Of a stretch of 36,564 nt of DNA, positions 30,213 through 36,283 are shown piece after piece. Position numbers and translations under genes: made by a program. Position 1 is the first letter of the stretch. Each line of letters opens with the position of its first letter. The notes beneath the pieces are model-generated. The model saw only the letters and a list, made by a program, of their open reading frames with translations, was not told the DNA's origin and ran no database searches. This stretch comes from a virus. The stretch is from IMG/VR virus record IMGVR_UViG_3300046171_000135, positions 1 to 36,564 of that record; one strand, given 5' to 3'.

Positions 30213-30666
30213 TGTCGGCAAGTTGCGTGAGGCAGAATTAATCGAGTTCTTCCAATCCAAAGGGCATAAGCCCATACCCATACCAGGCAAGTTCTCAGGC
30301 TTTGATTTCTTCTTAGCCAATACTAAGCAGGGATATGAGGTAAAGCAGGATTGGAAGGCTCATTATTCTGGTAACCTCGTGGTGGAAGTGGAGATGTATG
30401 GCAAGCGTTCCGGCTTGATGGCAACCACCGCAGATTGGTGGATCTTTGATACGAAGACAGAGTTTATATTTATCACGCCAGAAGCATTGAAGGATTTAAT
30501 TATAGAAACTAATCCACCTCTTAGACAATTCGTTGGCAAGGGAGATATGCACCCCAAAAAGGCATACTTAATCAAAATAGAAACAATAAAAAAATACGCT
30601 AAAACATCAGTTTTGCGTTCGAGTAAACTACAAACAAGCACAACGGAATACAATGCAAGCAATTAA
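30187..30666 (+). CDS. PD-(D/E)XK endonuclease-like protein
   Basis: 159 residues. FSGFDFFLANTKQGYEVKQD gives the D ... E-V-K core of the fold, preceded by an N-terminal helix with Glu (GKLREAELIEFFQSKGHKPI) and followed by a β-rich segment (NLVVEVEMYGKRSGLMATTA, DWWIFDTK). The third nuclease of this fold in the early operon. Likely roles are DNA processing, host DNA degradation or junction cleavage. C terminus is Ser/Thr-rich and probably disordered. Confidence 0.65.
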   Translation: MTEFDTSLSVGKLREAELIEFFQSKGHKPIPIPGKFSGFDFFLANTKQGYEVKQDWKAHYSGNLVVEVEMYGKRSGLMATTADWWIFDTKTEFIFITPEALKDLIIETNPPLRQFVGKGDMHPKKAYLIKIETIKKYAKTSVLRSSKLQTSTTEYNASN

Positions 30667-30673
30667 TAAAATA

Positions 30674-30769
30674 ATGAAAAAGATAATAATTACAGCAATA
30701 TTTATAGCAGCAATTATCACCTGGTTATGGATGATTTTTGCATGGATTTTAGCAATCTTAGGAGCATAA
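30674..30769 (+). CDS. 31-residue membrane peptide
   Basis: Starts MKKIIITAIFIAAIITWLWM and ends IFAWILAILGA, almost wholly one membrane-spanning helix with two N-terminal lysines. It lies in the gap between the nuclease gene and the initiator gene, three bases before the next ATG, and contains the next gene's Shine-Dalgarno sequence (AGGAG). Could anchor the replication complex or be a superinfection-exclusion peptide; no evidence decides. Confidence 0.5.
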   Translation: MKKIIITAIFIAAIITWLWMIFAWILAILGA

Positions 30770-30772
30770 AAA

Positions 30773-31258
30773 ATGAGTACAGAAAAACAAGATTTGAGGG
30801 TCAAGATTAACAACGAAACACACAAACTGTTAGATGCCTACTGCGAGCAGTCTGGTACAACTAAGGGACAAGTTTTGACTGACCTGATTTGGGGCAGTAT
30901 TCCATCCCGCCTCGCGTGCGCGCAACATATTCTAACGAATATGTATAATAATAATATATATAGTACCCCTGACATTTCTGAGGTCAAAACGAAGACCCGT
31001 GGGAAGCATTTATTACCAGCAGATTTTTCCCCATCTCGATCCATAGCGGAAGATGCAGGCATCGATTACGATGGTGCGCTTGAAGCATTTACAGATTGGG
31101 CAAAAGCGAGTGGCAAGAGATACCTTGATTGGGATGCTTGTTTTCGTGGTGCGTGCAAGACATGGCTAAAGGAAAGATTTCCACATCTCAGAGTAAGATC
31201 TCCAAAGTCAACAACTCATGGCTTAAATTTTGATGACATTGAAACGATCCATCCGTGA
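30773..31258 (+). CDS. Replication initiator/helicase-loader-like protein with RHH domain
   Basis: 161 residues. Residues ~7-45 form a ribbon-helix-helix (DLRVKINNETHKLLDAYCEQ, SGTTKGQVLTDLI). A flexible Asn/Tyr-rich linker follows (~50-75), whose DNA holds a hairpin and an AT-rich tract. The C-terminal ~70 residues (LPADFSPSRSIAEDAGIDYD, FTDWAKASGKRYLDWDACFR, W-L-x-x-x-F) match the DnaT/replication-protein C-terminal domain that binds the helicase loader pathway. It directly precedes dnaB (GTGA overlap), the usual order of an initiator/loader and helicase. Good Shine-Dalgarno sequence at 30760-30764. Confidence 0.65.
   Translation: MSTEKQDLRVKINNETHKLLDAYCEQSGTTKGQVLTDLIWGSIPSRLACAQHILTNMYNNNIYSTPDISEVKTKTRGKHLLPADFSPSRSIAEDAGIDYDGALEAFTDWAKASGKRYLDWDACFRGACKTWLKERFPHLRVRSPKSTTHGLNFDDIETIHP
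30925..30966. other. Candidate replication origin inside initiator gene
   Basis: ACATATTC (30925-30932) and GAATATGT (30937-30944) make a perfect 8-base hairpin with loop TAAC. It is followed at once by an AT-only stretch of about 20 bases (30945-30964), a likely DNA-unwinding element. It lies in the part of the gene that encodes the low-complexity linker, as lambda's origin lies within O. GC-rich, alternating CGCGTGCGCGC is just upstream (30913-30923). No clear iteron series is seen. Confidence 0.45.
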
Positions 31259-32523
31259 GCATTGATTACGATTTAGCAGAACAAGCAGTTCTATCTGCCA
31301 TGCTCCACGATACGAGTGGCGTGGCAACCGCACAAGCGGGTGAAGCTCTTACCAAGGATGACTTTAGTAGCATGGATCGATCCTCGATCTTCGAGACGTG
31401 CTTACAGTTATCACCTGCCAATGAGGTTGATGTAATTATCAAGCATCCAGAACTCCAGGATGAAGTCATGTTCATTTCTGAGAAGTATGGTGGTGGAAGT
31501 ATTACCCGGTACATTGATTATTTAATAGAGCATAGGAACACACGAGCGGTTGAGCATGCTTTATTCCATGCCAATGATGAACTGAAAGCAAACAAGTCAG
31601 CAGAAGAAATATCCCAAGGATTCGTAAATCGAATCGCTCGTTCCCTTTCTCAGCGCAAAGGTGTGGTTGCATGTTCAGCTGCAAGTAAGCAGGCACATGC
31701 AGACTTTCTCGAAGTGGATGCTGGAGGTACGCAAGCACTCACCACAGGCTTATCCAGATTGGATCTCATTTTACAGGGTGGATTCAAGAAGGGTAGTCTG
31801 TATGTACTTGCTGCTCGACCTGGAGTTGGTAAGTCTGCACTAGCAATTCAGTTTACCCATGAATGCGCCAAGCGTGGATTGCGTGCAGCGTATGCTAGTC
31901 TTGAAATGACTGCCAATGAGATTGCAGGCAGATTGCTTTCAAGCACGAGTGGCGTGCGTAAACCTGTCAGTAAGGGATTTCTCCAAGCTAACCACAAGCA
32001 AAAGCTGGAAGCACAAGTCAAAGCAATGCAGTCATGGCCAATCACATTCAAGGATGACAATGAAGCAACTCTGCAAAGTATCCAGGCATTTGTTTCCAAG
32101 CAAAGGATTGAGGGTGAGCTTGGACTAGTCGTAATCGACTACCTGCAATTACTTAGCGTGCCTGGTGTGGATAGCAGGGTGCAGGAGATAAGCCAGATTT
32201 CTCGTCAGTTAAAAGCAATTGCAATGGAATTTGATATTCCCGTGGTTGCTCTTTCTCAGCTTAACCGTGCATTGGAAGCACAAAACAGAAATCCCATGCT
32301 TTCGGATCTGCGTGAGTCAGGAAGTATCGAGCAGGATGCAGACTGCGTGATGCTCATGCATCGAGATGAGGTTATTGACCCAACCAAGGATGTAATTATT
32401 TGCAATGTTGCTAAGAACCGCAATGGTGAGGAACGGGCAAGCAAGTTTCTCTTTGATAAATCCATTGGTCGATTCTCGACCCACGTTGAAACGCGTCTAA
32501 ATGATAAAAAGAATCCCTTTTGA
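31255..32523 (+). CDS. dnaB: Replicative DNA helicase, DnaB family
   Basis: 422 residues, starting at GTG that overlaps the upstream stop. The N-terminal DnaB domain (YDLAEQAVLSAMLHDTSGVA) is followed by a linker helix and the RecA-like domain: Walker A AARPGVGKSALA (~187-195), SLEM motif ASLEMTANEIAGRLLS, Walker B LVVIDYLQLL (D293), ALSQLNRALE and SDLRESGSIEQDAD, all characteristic. Unwinds the fork and recruits host primase and polymerase; the genome has no polymerase of its own, so it must capture the host replisome. Last gene of the early arm. Confidence 0.95.
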   Translation: MSIDYDLAEQAVLSAMLHDTSGVATAQAGEALTKDDFSSMDRSSIFETCLQLSPANEVDVIIKHPELQDEVMFISEKYGGGSITRYIDYLIEHRNTRAVEHALFHANDELKANKSAEEISQGFVNRIARSLSQRKGVVACSAASKQAHADFLEVDAGGTQALTTGLSRLDLILQGGFKKGSLYVLAARPGVGKSALAIQFTHECAKRGLRAAYASLEMTANEIAGRLLSSTSGVRKPVSKGFLQANHKQKLEAQVKAMQSWPITFKDDNEATLQSIQAFVSKQRIEGELGLVVIDYLQLLSVPGVDSRVQEISQISRQLKAIAMEFDIPVVALSQLNRALEAQNRNPMLSDLRESGSIEQDADCVMLMHRDEVIDPTKDVIICNVAKNRNGEERASKFLFDKSIGRFSTHVETRLNDKKNPF

Positions 32524-32638
32524 CTACATCTGACTTACATTGTATCTCATAGTATGCCATTAGAAGCCCGTAGAGGTATCAAATCGTGCGTTTTGCGATT
32601 GATACAGAAAAGTACGACTATGGGAATTTAAACGCTTT
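32524..32638. terminator. Convergent intergenic region with hairpin
   Basis: Between the rightward helicase and the leftward accessory arm. GTATCAAATCG (32576-32586) and CGATTGATAC (32596-32605) form an 11/10-base stem with one bulged A and a nine-base loop; no T-run follows immediately, though GCTTTTT is at 32635-32641. It may act as a bidirectional terminator or RNA-stability element. TTGACTACAT occurs at 32519-32528, overlapping the helicase stop. No gene seen. Confidence 0.4.
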
Positions 32639-32833
32639 TTAGACCCCTTCCTGGCGATTTAAAGAATATTCAATTTCTTCATCGTCTGGTAAGCCAGCAG
32701 TTTCTCGCATTACTTTACGCTGGATCTCTTGTAATTCTTGCAAGGTAACTTCTTTACCTGATTTCTTAAGAGCAGCTTGCAATTCTTTAAGATCATCTTT
32801 GCCTGGGTTGTCCCATGGGAATGCATTTGTCAT
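32639..32833 (-). CDS. 64-residue hypothetical protein
   Basis: The ATG at 32833 is chosen because it overlaps the upstream stop (ATGA); an in-frame ATG at 32866 lies inside that gene. Begins MTNAFPWDNPGKDDLKELQA, continues as helical (EVTLQELQEIQRKVMRETAG) and ends in an acidic tail. Unknown function. Last gene of the leftward arm, ending near the helicase terminus. Confidence 0.6.
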   Translation of the reverse strand: MTNAFPWDNPGKDDLKELQAALKKSGKEVTLQELQEIQRKVMRETAGLPDDEEIEYSLNRQEGV

Positions 32834-32958
32834 AGCAAATCTTTCTTGTTTCTCTTTGCCCACCATGCAAGCACTTTCGGCACAAACTTCATCGCTATGA
32901 AGAGCGCCATGCCAAGTGCGAGCTTGGGTAGTAGGTCATTGTTGTCTTGTTTGCTCAT
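32830..32958 (-). CDS. 42-residue single-span membrane protein
   Basis: Strong Shine-Dalgarno sequence GGGAGGT before the ATG. Sequence: polar N terminus (SKQDNNDLLPK), a membrane helix (LALGMALFIAMKFVPKVLAW) and a basic end (KRNKKDLL). Overlaps both neighbours by ATGA. Candidate inner-membrane effector such as superinfection exclusion or host modulation; no homologue recognised. Confidence 0.65.
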   Translation of the reverse strand: MSKQDNNDLLPKLALGMALFIAMKFVPKVLAWWAKRNKKDLL

Positions 32959-33152
32959 GTTACTACCTCCCTTACATGAGAAAACTCATAGCTCATCATC
33001 TTACTAAACGATTGCCCGGTTTTACCTGCTTCATCTGGCGTGCGTGCTTGTACATCAAGTACTTTCATGCAAGCACGCTGACCTTTTATCTTCTTAAATG
33101 CAAAGACCTCAAAGTCTTTTATCCTGGCATGTTTGTTTCTTCTCCAGCTCAT
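32955..33152 (-). CDS. 65-residue basic hypothetical protein
   Basis: Begins MSWRRNKHARIKDFEVFAFK, then KKIKGQRACMKVLDVQARTP, suggesting a small α/β domain with basic surface. Overlaps the next and previous genes by ATGA. Function unknown. Confidence 0.6.
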   Translation of the reverse strand: MSWRRNKHARIKDFEVFAFKKIKGQRACMKVLDVQARTPDEAGKTGQSFSKMMSYEFSHVREVVT

Positions 33153-33532
33153 GCTGTTTCTCCTTTCACCTTATCAAGGATTGCACGCAAGTTATCTGTT
33201 TCAAGATCCGCACCACTATCTCCGCTATTGATTAAGTATGTGAGACATTTCTCAAAGAGCTTGCATTGCTCCAGAAGCTCCGGCGCTGCTGCAATTAGGC
33301 GGGCGTTTGCGTGCGCTTCTTTCTCTTTTTTCTCAAGCTCCGCTAAGCGTTTTTTTACCCACATTTGTTGAGGTGAGTTTTGTGTTTCTGAAATATCATT
33401 CTCATATGTGCGAATATCAGCGACAATATCGCTTCCATCATTTCCGCCCCCTACCATGAGGGAATCCTCGACTCCATCAATGCATGATAATTGCCATGGC
33501 CCAGGCGTGTGTGTTACTTGTTTCTCGCTCAT
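33149..33532 (-). CDS. HTPGPW-family phage protein
   Basis: 127 residues. The N-terminal THTPGPWQL and the segment HANARLIAAAPELLEQC are the hallmark pair of a widespread phage and prophage family of unknown function, usually a small accessory gene. A coiled-coil region between them (VKKRLAELEKKEKEAH) is an insertion relative to the shortest members. Its Shine-Dalgarno-like GGAGAG lies upstream. Overlaps the next gene by ATGA. Confidence 0.75.
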   Translation of the reverse strand: MSEKQVTHTPGPWQLSCIDGVEDSLMVGGGNDGSDIVADIRTYENDISETQNSPQQMWVKKRLAELEKKEKEAHANARLIAAAPELLEQCKLFEKCLTYLINSGDSGADLETDNLRAILDKVKGETA

Positions 33533-33534
33533 AA

Positions 33535-33753
33535 TTATTTGCTCTCCTTAATAGATTGATCTGTATATTTGTAGATAGTTTGATAACGATTGCGCCCAAA
33601 AGTTTTTTTGTAATTTCTAGGCTCAACAATGTTGCAATCGAGTAAAGTTCTCAGTGATACCCCGTGTCTTTCAAATAAGTCTTTTTCAGACATTTCATCA
33701 TCATAGACGGAAACACCGTCACAAATCACGCTGTGTATTGGTTTAATTTTCAT
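33535..33753 (-). CDS. 72-residue hypothetical, possible HTH protein
   Basis: Contains SEKDLFERHGVSLRTLLDCN with NIVEPRNYKKTFGRNRYQTI after it, which resembles a MerR/AlpA-like winged helix: helix, turn, recognition helix, then a basic wing with R-N-R-Y. It may regulate the accessory arm. Two bases separate it from the HTPGPW gene. Confidence 0.5.
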   Translation of the reverse strand: MKIKPIHSVICDGVSVYDDEMSEKDLFERHGVSLRTLLDCNIVEPRNYKKTFGRNRYQTIYKYTDQSIKESK

Positions 33754-33795
33754 AATTATTTAAGTTGTAATTGTAATTGTTTTGCTTGTTTCTCC

Positions 33796-33945
33796 TCATG
33801 CATTGCATGCATGCACGCCCTCGCTCCGCGAGGCCTCGCCACATGCTTCCGCACGCTCCCTTTGCTCCCTTTGTTTCATGCCTTTCTCGCCTATCTCTAG
33901 CAATTGATTAAGTGCTTCCGGGAATATCTCGCTTGCGTGTTTCAC
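33796..33945 (-). CDS. 49-residue hypothetical protein ending in repeat hairpin
   Basis: I place the start at GTG 33945, which overlaps the upstream stop as GTGA with AAAGG nearby; GTG 33981 in the same frame would add 12 residues. The protein is helical (SEIFPEALNQLLEIGEKGMK; QREQRERAEACGEASRSEGV). Its last codons contain the 19-base GCACGCCCTCGCTCCGCGA element and hairpin, so the C terminus may have been created by insertion of that element. Confidence 0.45.
   Translation of the reverse strand: MKHASEIFPEALNQLLEIGEKGMKQREQRERAEACGEASRSEGVHACNA
33813..33831. repeat. Copy 1 of 19-base hairpin repeat
   Basis: GCACGCCCTCGCTCCGCGA, identical to 36121-36139. Here CCTCGC and GCGAGG (33819-33833) form a perfect 6-base GC-only stem with loop TCC. 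GC content far exceeds the neighbourhood. REP-like or terminator-like, but no T-run follows on either strand. Confidence 0.7.
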
Positions 33946-34037
33946 TTCCAGCCTTTCTCTTTGCGTTTCATGTCTTGCCACATAATAAAAAGCGGGAAGA
34001 TCCAGGGTAAAATTAAAAGTAGTATATCGTAATTCAT
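33942..34037 (-). CDS. 31-residue membrane peptide
   Basis: MNYDILLLILPWIFPLFIMW followed by QDMKRKEKGWK: one hydrophobic helix and a basic end. Same size and design as the peptide at 30674-30769. TGA at its end overlaps the GTG of the next gene. No Shine-Dalgarno sequence is obvious. Confidence 0.45.
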   Translation of the reverse strand: MNYDILLLILPWIFPLFIMWQDMKRKEKGWK

Positions 34038-34103
34038 AGTATTTGTTAGTAGTATTTTAGATTAATAAAAGTATTTGTTTGCACGCCAAGCGCGCCTTTC
34101 TCG

Positions 34104-34262
34104 TTAGTCTATTGCGTTTTCCAGATCAATAATTATGCAACGCAAGTTATCTTGTATTTCTTGCACATTATCCCAGCTTAAACCGCTGGTTTTCATGCTT
34201 TCAAACATAGCTTGCAAGTCAATCAATTGACCTAAAAATATTCTTAATTTCTCTTTGTCCAT
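34104..34262 (-). CDS. 52-residue helical hypothetical protein
   Basis: MDKEKLRIFLGQLIDLQAMF, then SWDNVQEIQDNLRCIIIDLE: two amphipathic helices joined by a short turn, probably a dimerising helical hairpin. Acidic. Nine bases downstream of the next gene upstream (34272). Unknown function. Confidence 0.5.
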   Translation of the reverse strand: MDKEKLRIFLGQLIDLQAMFESMKTSGLSWDNVQEIQDNLRCIIIDLENAID

Positions 34263-34271
34263 AGATTGCTA

Positions 34272-34481
34272 TTAGTAATTATTTCCCAGCACGTAAACAT
34301 CTTCTTGCCAGCTTAAAAACTCGCTGGCTTGTTTGCTGTCCATATGAAATACACTTTTATTGTAAGGATAATAAACGCAATCTTGACCTTTCTCAATTGC
34401 CTTCCCCGTTTCCTGGCAAGTGCTATTAAAACGCGCTGTAATAATCCGGGGATCTTGTTTGTATCTTTGAAAATTTCTCAT
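34272..34481 (-). CDS. 69-residue phage protein, possible zinc-binding
   Basis: ARFNSTCQETGKAIEKGQDC and VYYPYNKSVFH: C-x2-TG-x-x-I-x-x-G-x-x-C-x-Y-Y-P pattern, found in a recurrent small phage family resembling a single-knuckle zinc fold (Cys and His). Function unknown. Five bases from the upstream gene. Confidence 0.55.
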   Translation of the reverse strand: MRNFQRYKQDPRIITARFNSTCQETGKAIEKGQDCVYYPYNKSVFHMDSKQASEFLSWQEDVYVLGNNY

Positions 34482-34485
34482 TGTT

Positions 34486-34710
34486 TTACTTGTTAAATGT
34501 TTCTTTCATAATTGCGTCAAACTCTCCAATTGTAACGCCGCCCATAGCTTTAGCATATGCTATTTGATAATAGATAGGTTTATCTTGCGGCACGTCATAC
34601 GTTATTAAATGCGCTTTTATATATGCAGCTGCCTGCTGCCCGTTAAAACCAAGTGCAAGCGCTTTGTTTGCTAGTCTTTGCACGTTTCCTTTTGATGCAT
34701 GTACTTTCAT
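34486..34710 (-). CDS. 74-residue hypothetical protein
   Basis: Begins MKVHASKGNVQRLANKALAL, followed by an Ala/Gln-rich helix and IYYQIAYAKAMGGVTIGEFD. Helical, neutral. Four bases from the zinc-ribbon gene. No family recognised. Confidence 0.55.
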   Translation of the reverse strand: MKVHASKGNVQRLANKALALGFNGQQAAAYIKAHLITYDVPQDKPIYYQIAYAKAMGGVTIGEFDAIMKETFNK

Positions 34711-34714
34711 TGTT

Positions 34715-34888
34715 TTACCTTTCTTTTATAAGTTTTTTAATTTTTGGATCTGTGCCGCATTCATCGCATAAATTATAATTCCATTGCCCGCGGTCATAAA
34801 AGAATAACCAATTTGCTTTTACTTTCCTGCAATGCGGACAAGTACTTTTTTCATGCTCTGGTATTTGCTTAAATAGTTTTGAATTCAT
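34715..34888 (-). CDS. 57-residue zinc-ribbon protein
   Basis: CPHC (17-20) and CDEC (41-44) form a two-knuckle zinc ribbon; between them KVKANWLFFYDRGQWNYNL. Basic C terminus (KIKKLIKER). Such ribbons bind nucleic acid or mediate protein contacts in phage accessory proteins. Confidence 0.65.
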   Translation of the reverse strand: MNSKLFKQIPEHEKSTCPHCRKVKANWLFFYDRGQWNYNLCDECGTDPKIKKLIKER

Positions 34889-34905
34889 TATTTTGCCTTT
34901 TTCTT

Positions 34906-35856
34906 TTAATTGTGAACACCTATTCCAATTGTAACACCGTCAAGTTTATTGCTGCCGCATGCATGCTGCCCGTTGGGCAAGCAATTGCCACAGTTGCCAG
35001 GACAAGCAAAGCGCTTTTCATGCCCGGCTTCCTTTAATGCTGCCAGCACTTCCTTACGATATTCTTTGCTGCCTGCATTGTCTTTGTCTTGATATGCTTT
35101 GCTTGTTATATGCTTTCTTGCAACGGGAACAGCAATAAAAGAACCGCGCACGCAAGAAAGCTTATTCATTTTTTCCAGCCAGGCAGCGCTGTTATATTTT
35201 GAGCCGCTGGAAAGATTGAGTTTATAATTTGCAGGCCATACAAAACCGCTTTCATCAAGTGCTATAAATGCATGCCAGCTTTTAGAATAGCCATAAACTT
35301 GCACGTCAGGCCTGGACCGTATTAATTCCATCCAGAAAACAATATTGTGACGGCCTGAAAAATCACCATCAACATATAAACGTAAAACCTTATTCTCTGG
35401 GATCTCATTGAATGCATGCTGTATCGCAAGACGCCCAGCAGCGCTGCGCATTAAAACACTGTTTTGCAATTGACGAAAAAATGCAGCCGGATATCGCCAG
35501 CCTTTAAAAGAGTAACACCAGCCCGTTGCAAAGTTGTCATTATCTCTTTTGTTACCTTCTCCAAACAAGCAAGCGCCAGCGCCAGGACAATCAAAACCGG
35601 GCAAACTGCTGAAAGCATAGAAAGGCAGTTTTTTATTGCCAGCAGCTGCAAATATAGAAAAAAGTGCAGGCCTGCTTTGATTTTCGAACCAAGCCAGAAA
35701 GCGCGTTGCAAAGTACTTAGTTGTGTTGACCTTGTCCGGGCTGCCAGGAATGACCGCAATCAATTTAGAAAGTGCTGGCAAGTTATTTGTAAGTGCTGCA
35801 CGTGCAAGCTCAAGCTTGCCCGGTGTGGATAATTTAGGAAGTGCTAAGGTTTTCAT
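34906..35856 (-). CDS. GP88-like protein
   Basis: 316 residues from ATG 35856 (TTG 35871 would add five). Motifs fit the GP88 (gene product 88) phage family: a Cys pair PGFDCPGAGACLFG, GWCYSFKGWRYPAAFFRQLQ, the diagnostic LYVDGDFSGRHNIVFWMELI with RPDVQVYGYSKSW, and a C-terminal Cys cluster FACPGNCGNCLPNGQHACGS. Six or more conserved Cys suggest a metal or Fe-S site. Biochemical activity is unknown. It is the largest gene of the leftward arm and starts one base after the stop of the frame-disrupted gene at 35858, so the two are probably co-translated. Confidence 0.6.
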   Translation of the reverse strand: MKTLALPKLSTPGKLELARAALTNNLPALSKLIAVIPGSPDKVNTTKYFATRFLAWFENQSRPALFSIFAAAGNKKLPFYAFSSLPGFDCPGAGACLFGEGNKRDNDNFATGWCYSFKGWRYPAAFFRQLQNSVLMRSAAGRLAIQHAFNEIPENKVLRLYVDGDFSGRHNIVFWMELIRSRPDVQVYGYSKSWHAFIALDESGFVWPANYKLNLSSGSKYNSAAWLEKMNKLSCVRGSFIAVPVARKHITSKAYQDKDNAGSKEYRKEVLAALKEAGHEKRFACPGNCGNCLPNGQHACGSNKLDGVTIGIGVHN

Positions 35857-35857
35857 G

Positions 35858-36008
35858 TTAAGATCTTTCAATGTAAAAAACTGAATAACCGTTTTGTTTC
35901 CAAAAAGAATATTTTTCTAATTTGGCAGCTAAATCCTTTTTATTAAAAGACCAGCCAAGCTGAAAAGCAGCGCCCTGCCCGGTTTCGTTTATAAATGTAA
36001 TATGTCAT
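35858..36008 (-). pseudogene. Frame-disrupted or non-ATG small gene upstream of GP88-like
   Basis: A convincing protein frame (FINETGQGAAFQLGWSFNKK, then KDLAAKLEKYSFWKQNGYSV and FYIERS) ends one base before the GP88-like ATG but has no Met anywhere and begins after a TGA. ATG at 36008 (M-T-Y-Y-I) is in another frame and stops after 21 codons. Removing one T from TATTACA would join them as M-T-Y-T-F-I-N. So this is a +1 shift site, a recent indel, or a gene starting at a non-standard AUU codon. Confidence 0.5.
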
Positions 36009-36283
36009 ATGTAGTAATTTGAGTTGTTAAAAAAGCGGATTATTACCGCGAATACACACAATGTACTTTATTGTAGTTTCAATGCAAGTAAAAAGTAAAA
36101 AAAAGTTTTATAGCATGCTTGCACGCCCTCGCTCCGCGATGCCATGTTTAGCGCTTAGCAAGATAACAATGGAAGCATGGAGACAATGATTGCGTGCTTG
36201 TTGGGAAAAAAGATGTGCGCGTTTAAATGCAAGTTAGTTGCAATTGAAAGTTGCGAGCTGAAAAAGATGTGTGCTGAAAAAAG
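36009..36283. other. Non-coding leader of the leftward arm
   Basis: No gene seen. GCGG (36035-36038) and CCGC (36046-36049) form a 4-base stem which on the minus strand is followed by six T, a weak terminator or attenuator just upstream of the first leftward gene. TGCAAGT, GTTGCAA and related words recur (36079-36260), as does GCATGC. The hairpin repeat is at 36121-36139. It probably holds the promoter of the leftward arm; an origin is possible. Confidence 0.45.
36121..36139. repeat. Copy 2 of 19-base hairpin repeat
   Basis: Identical to 33813-33831 over 19 bases and similar outside (TTGC before, TGCC after). The stem here is shorter because the next base is T where copy 1 has G. Lies in non-coding DNA. 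Confidence 0.7.
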
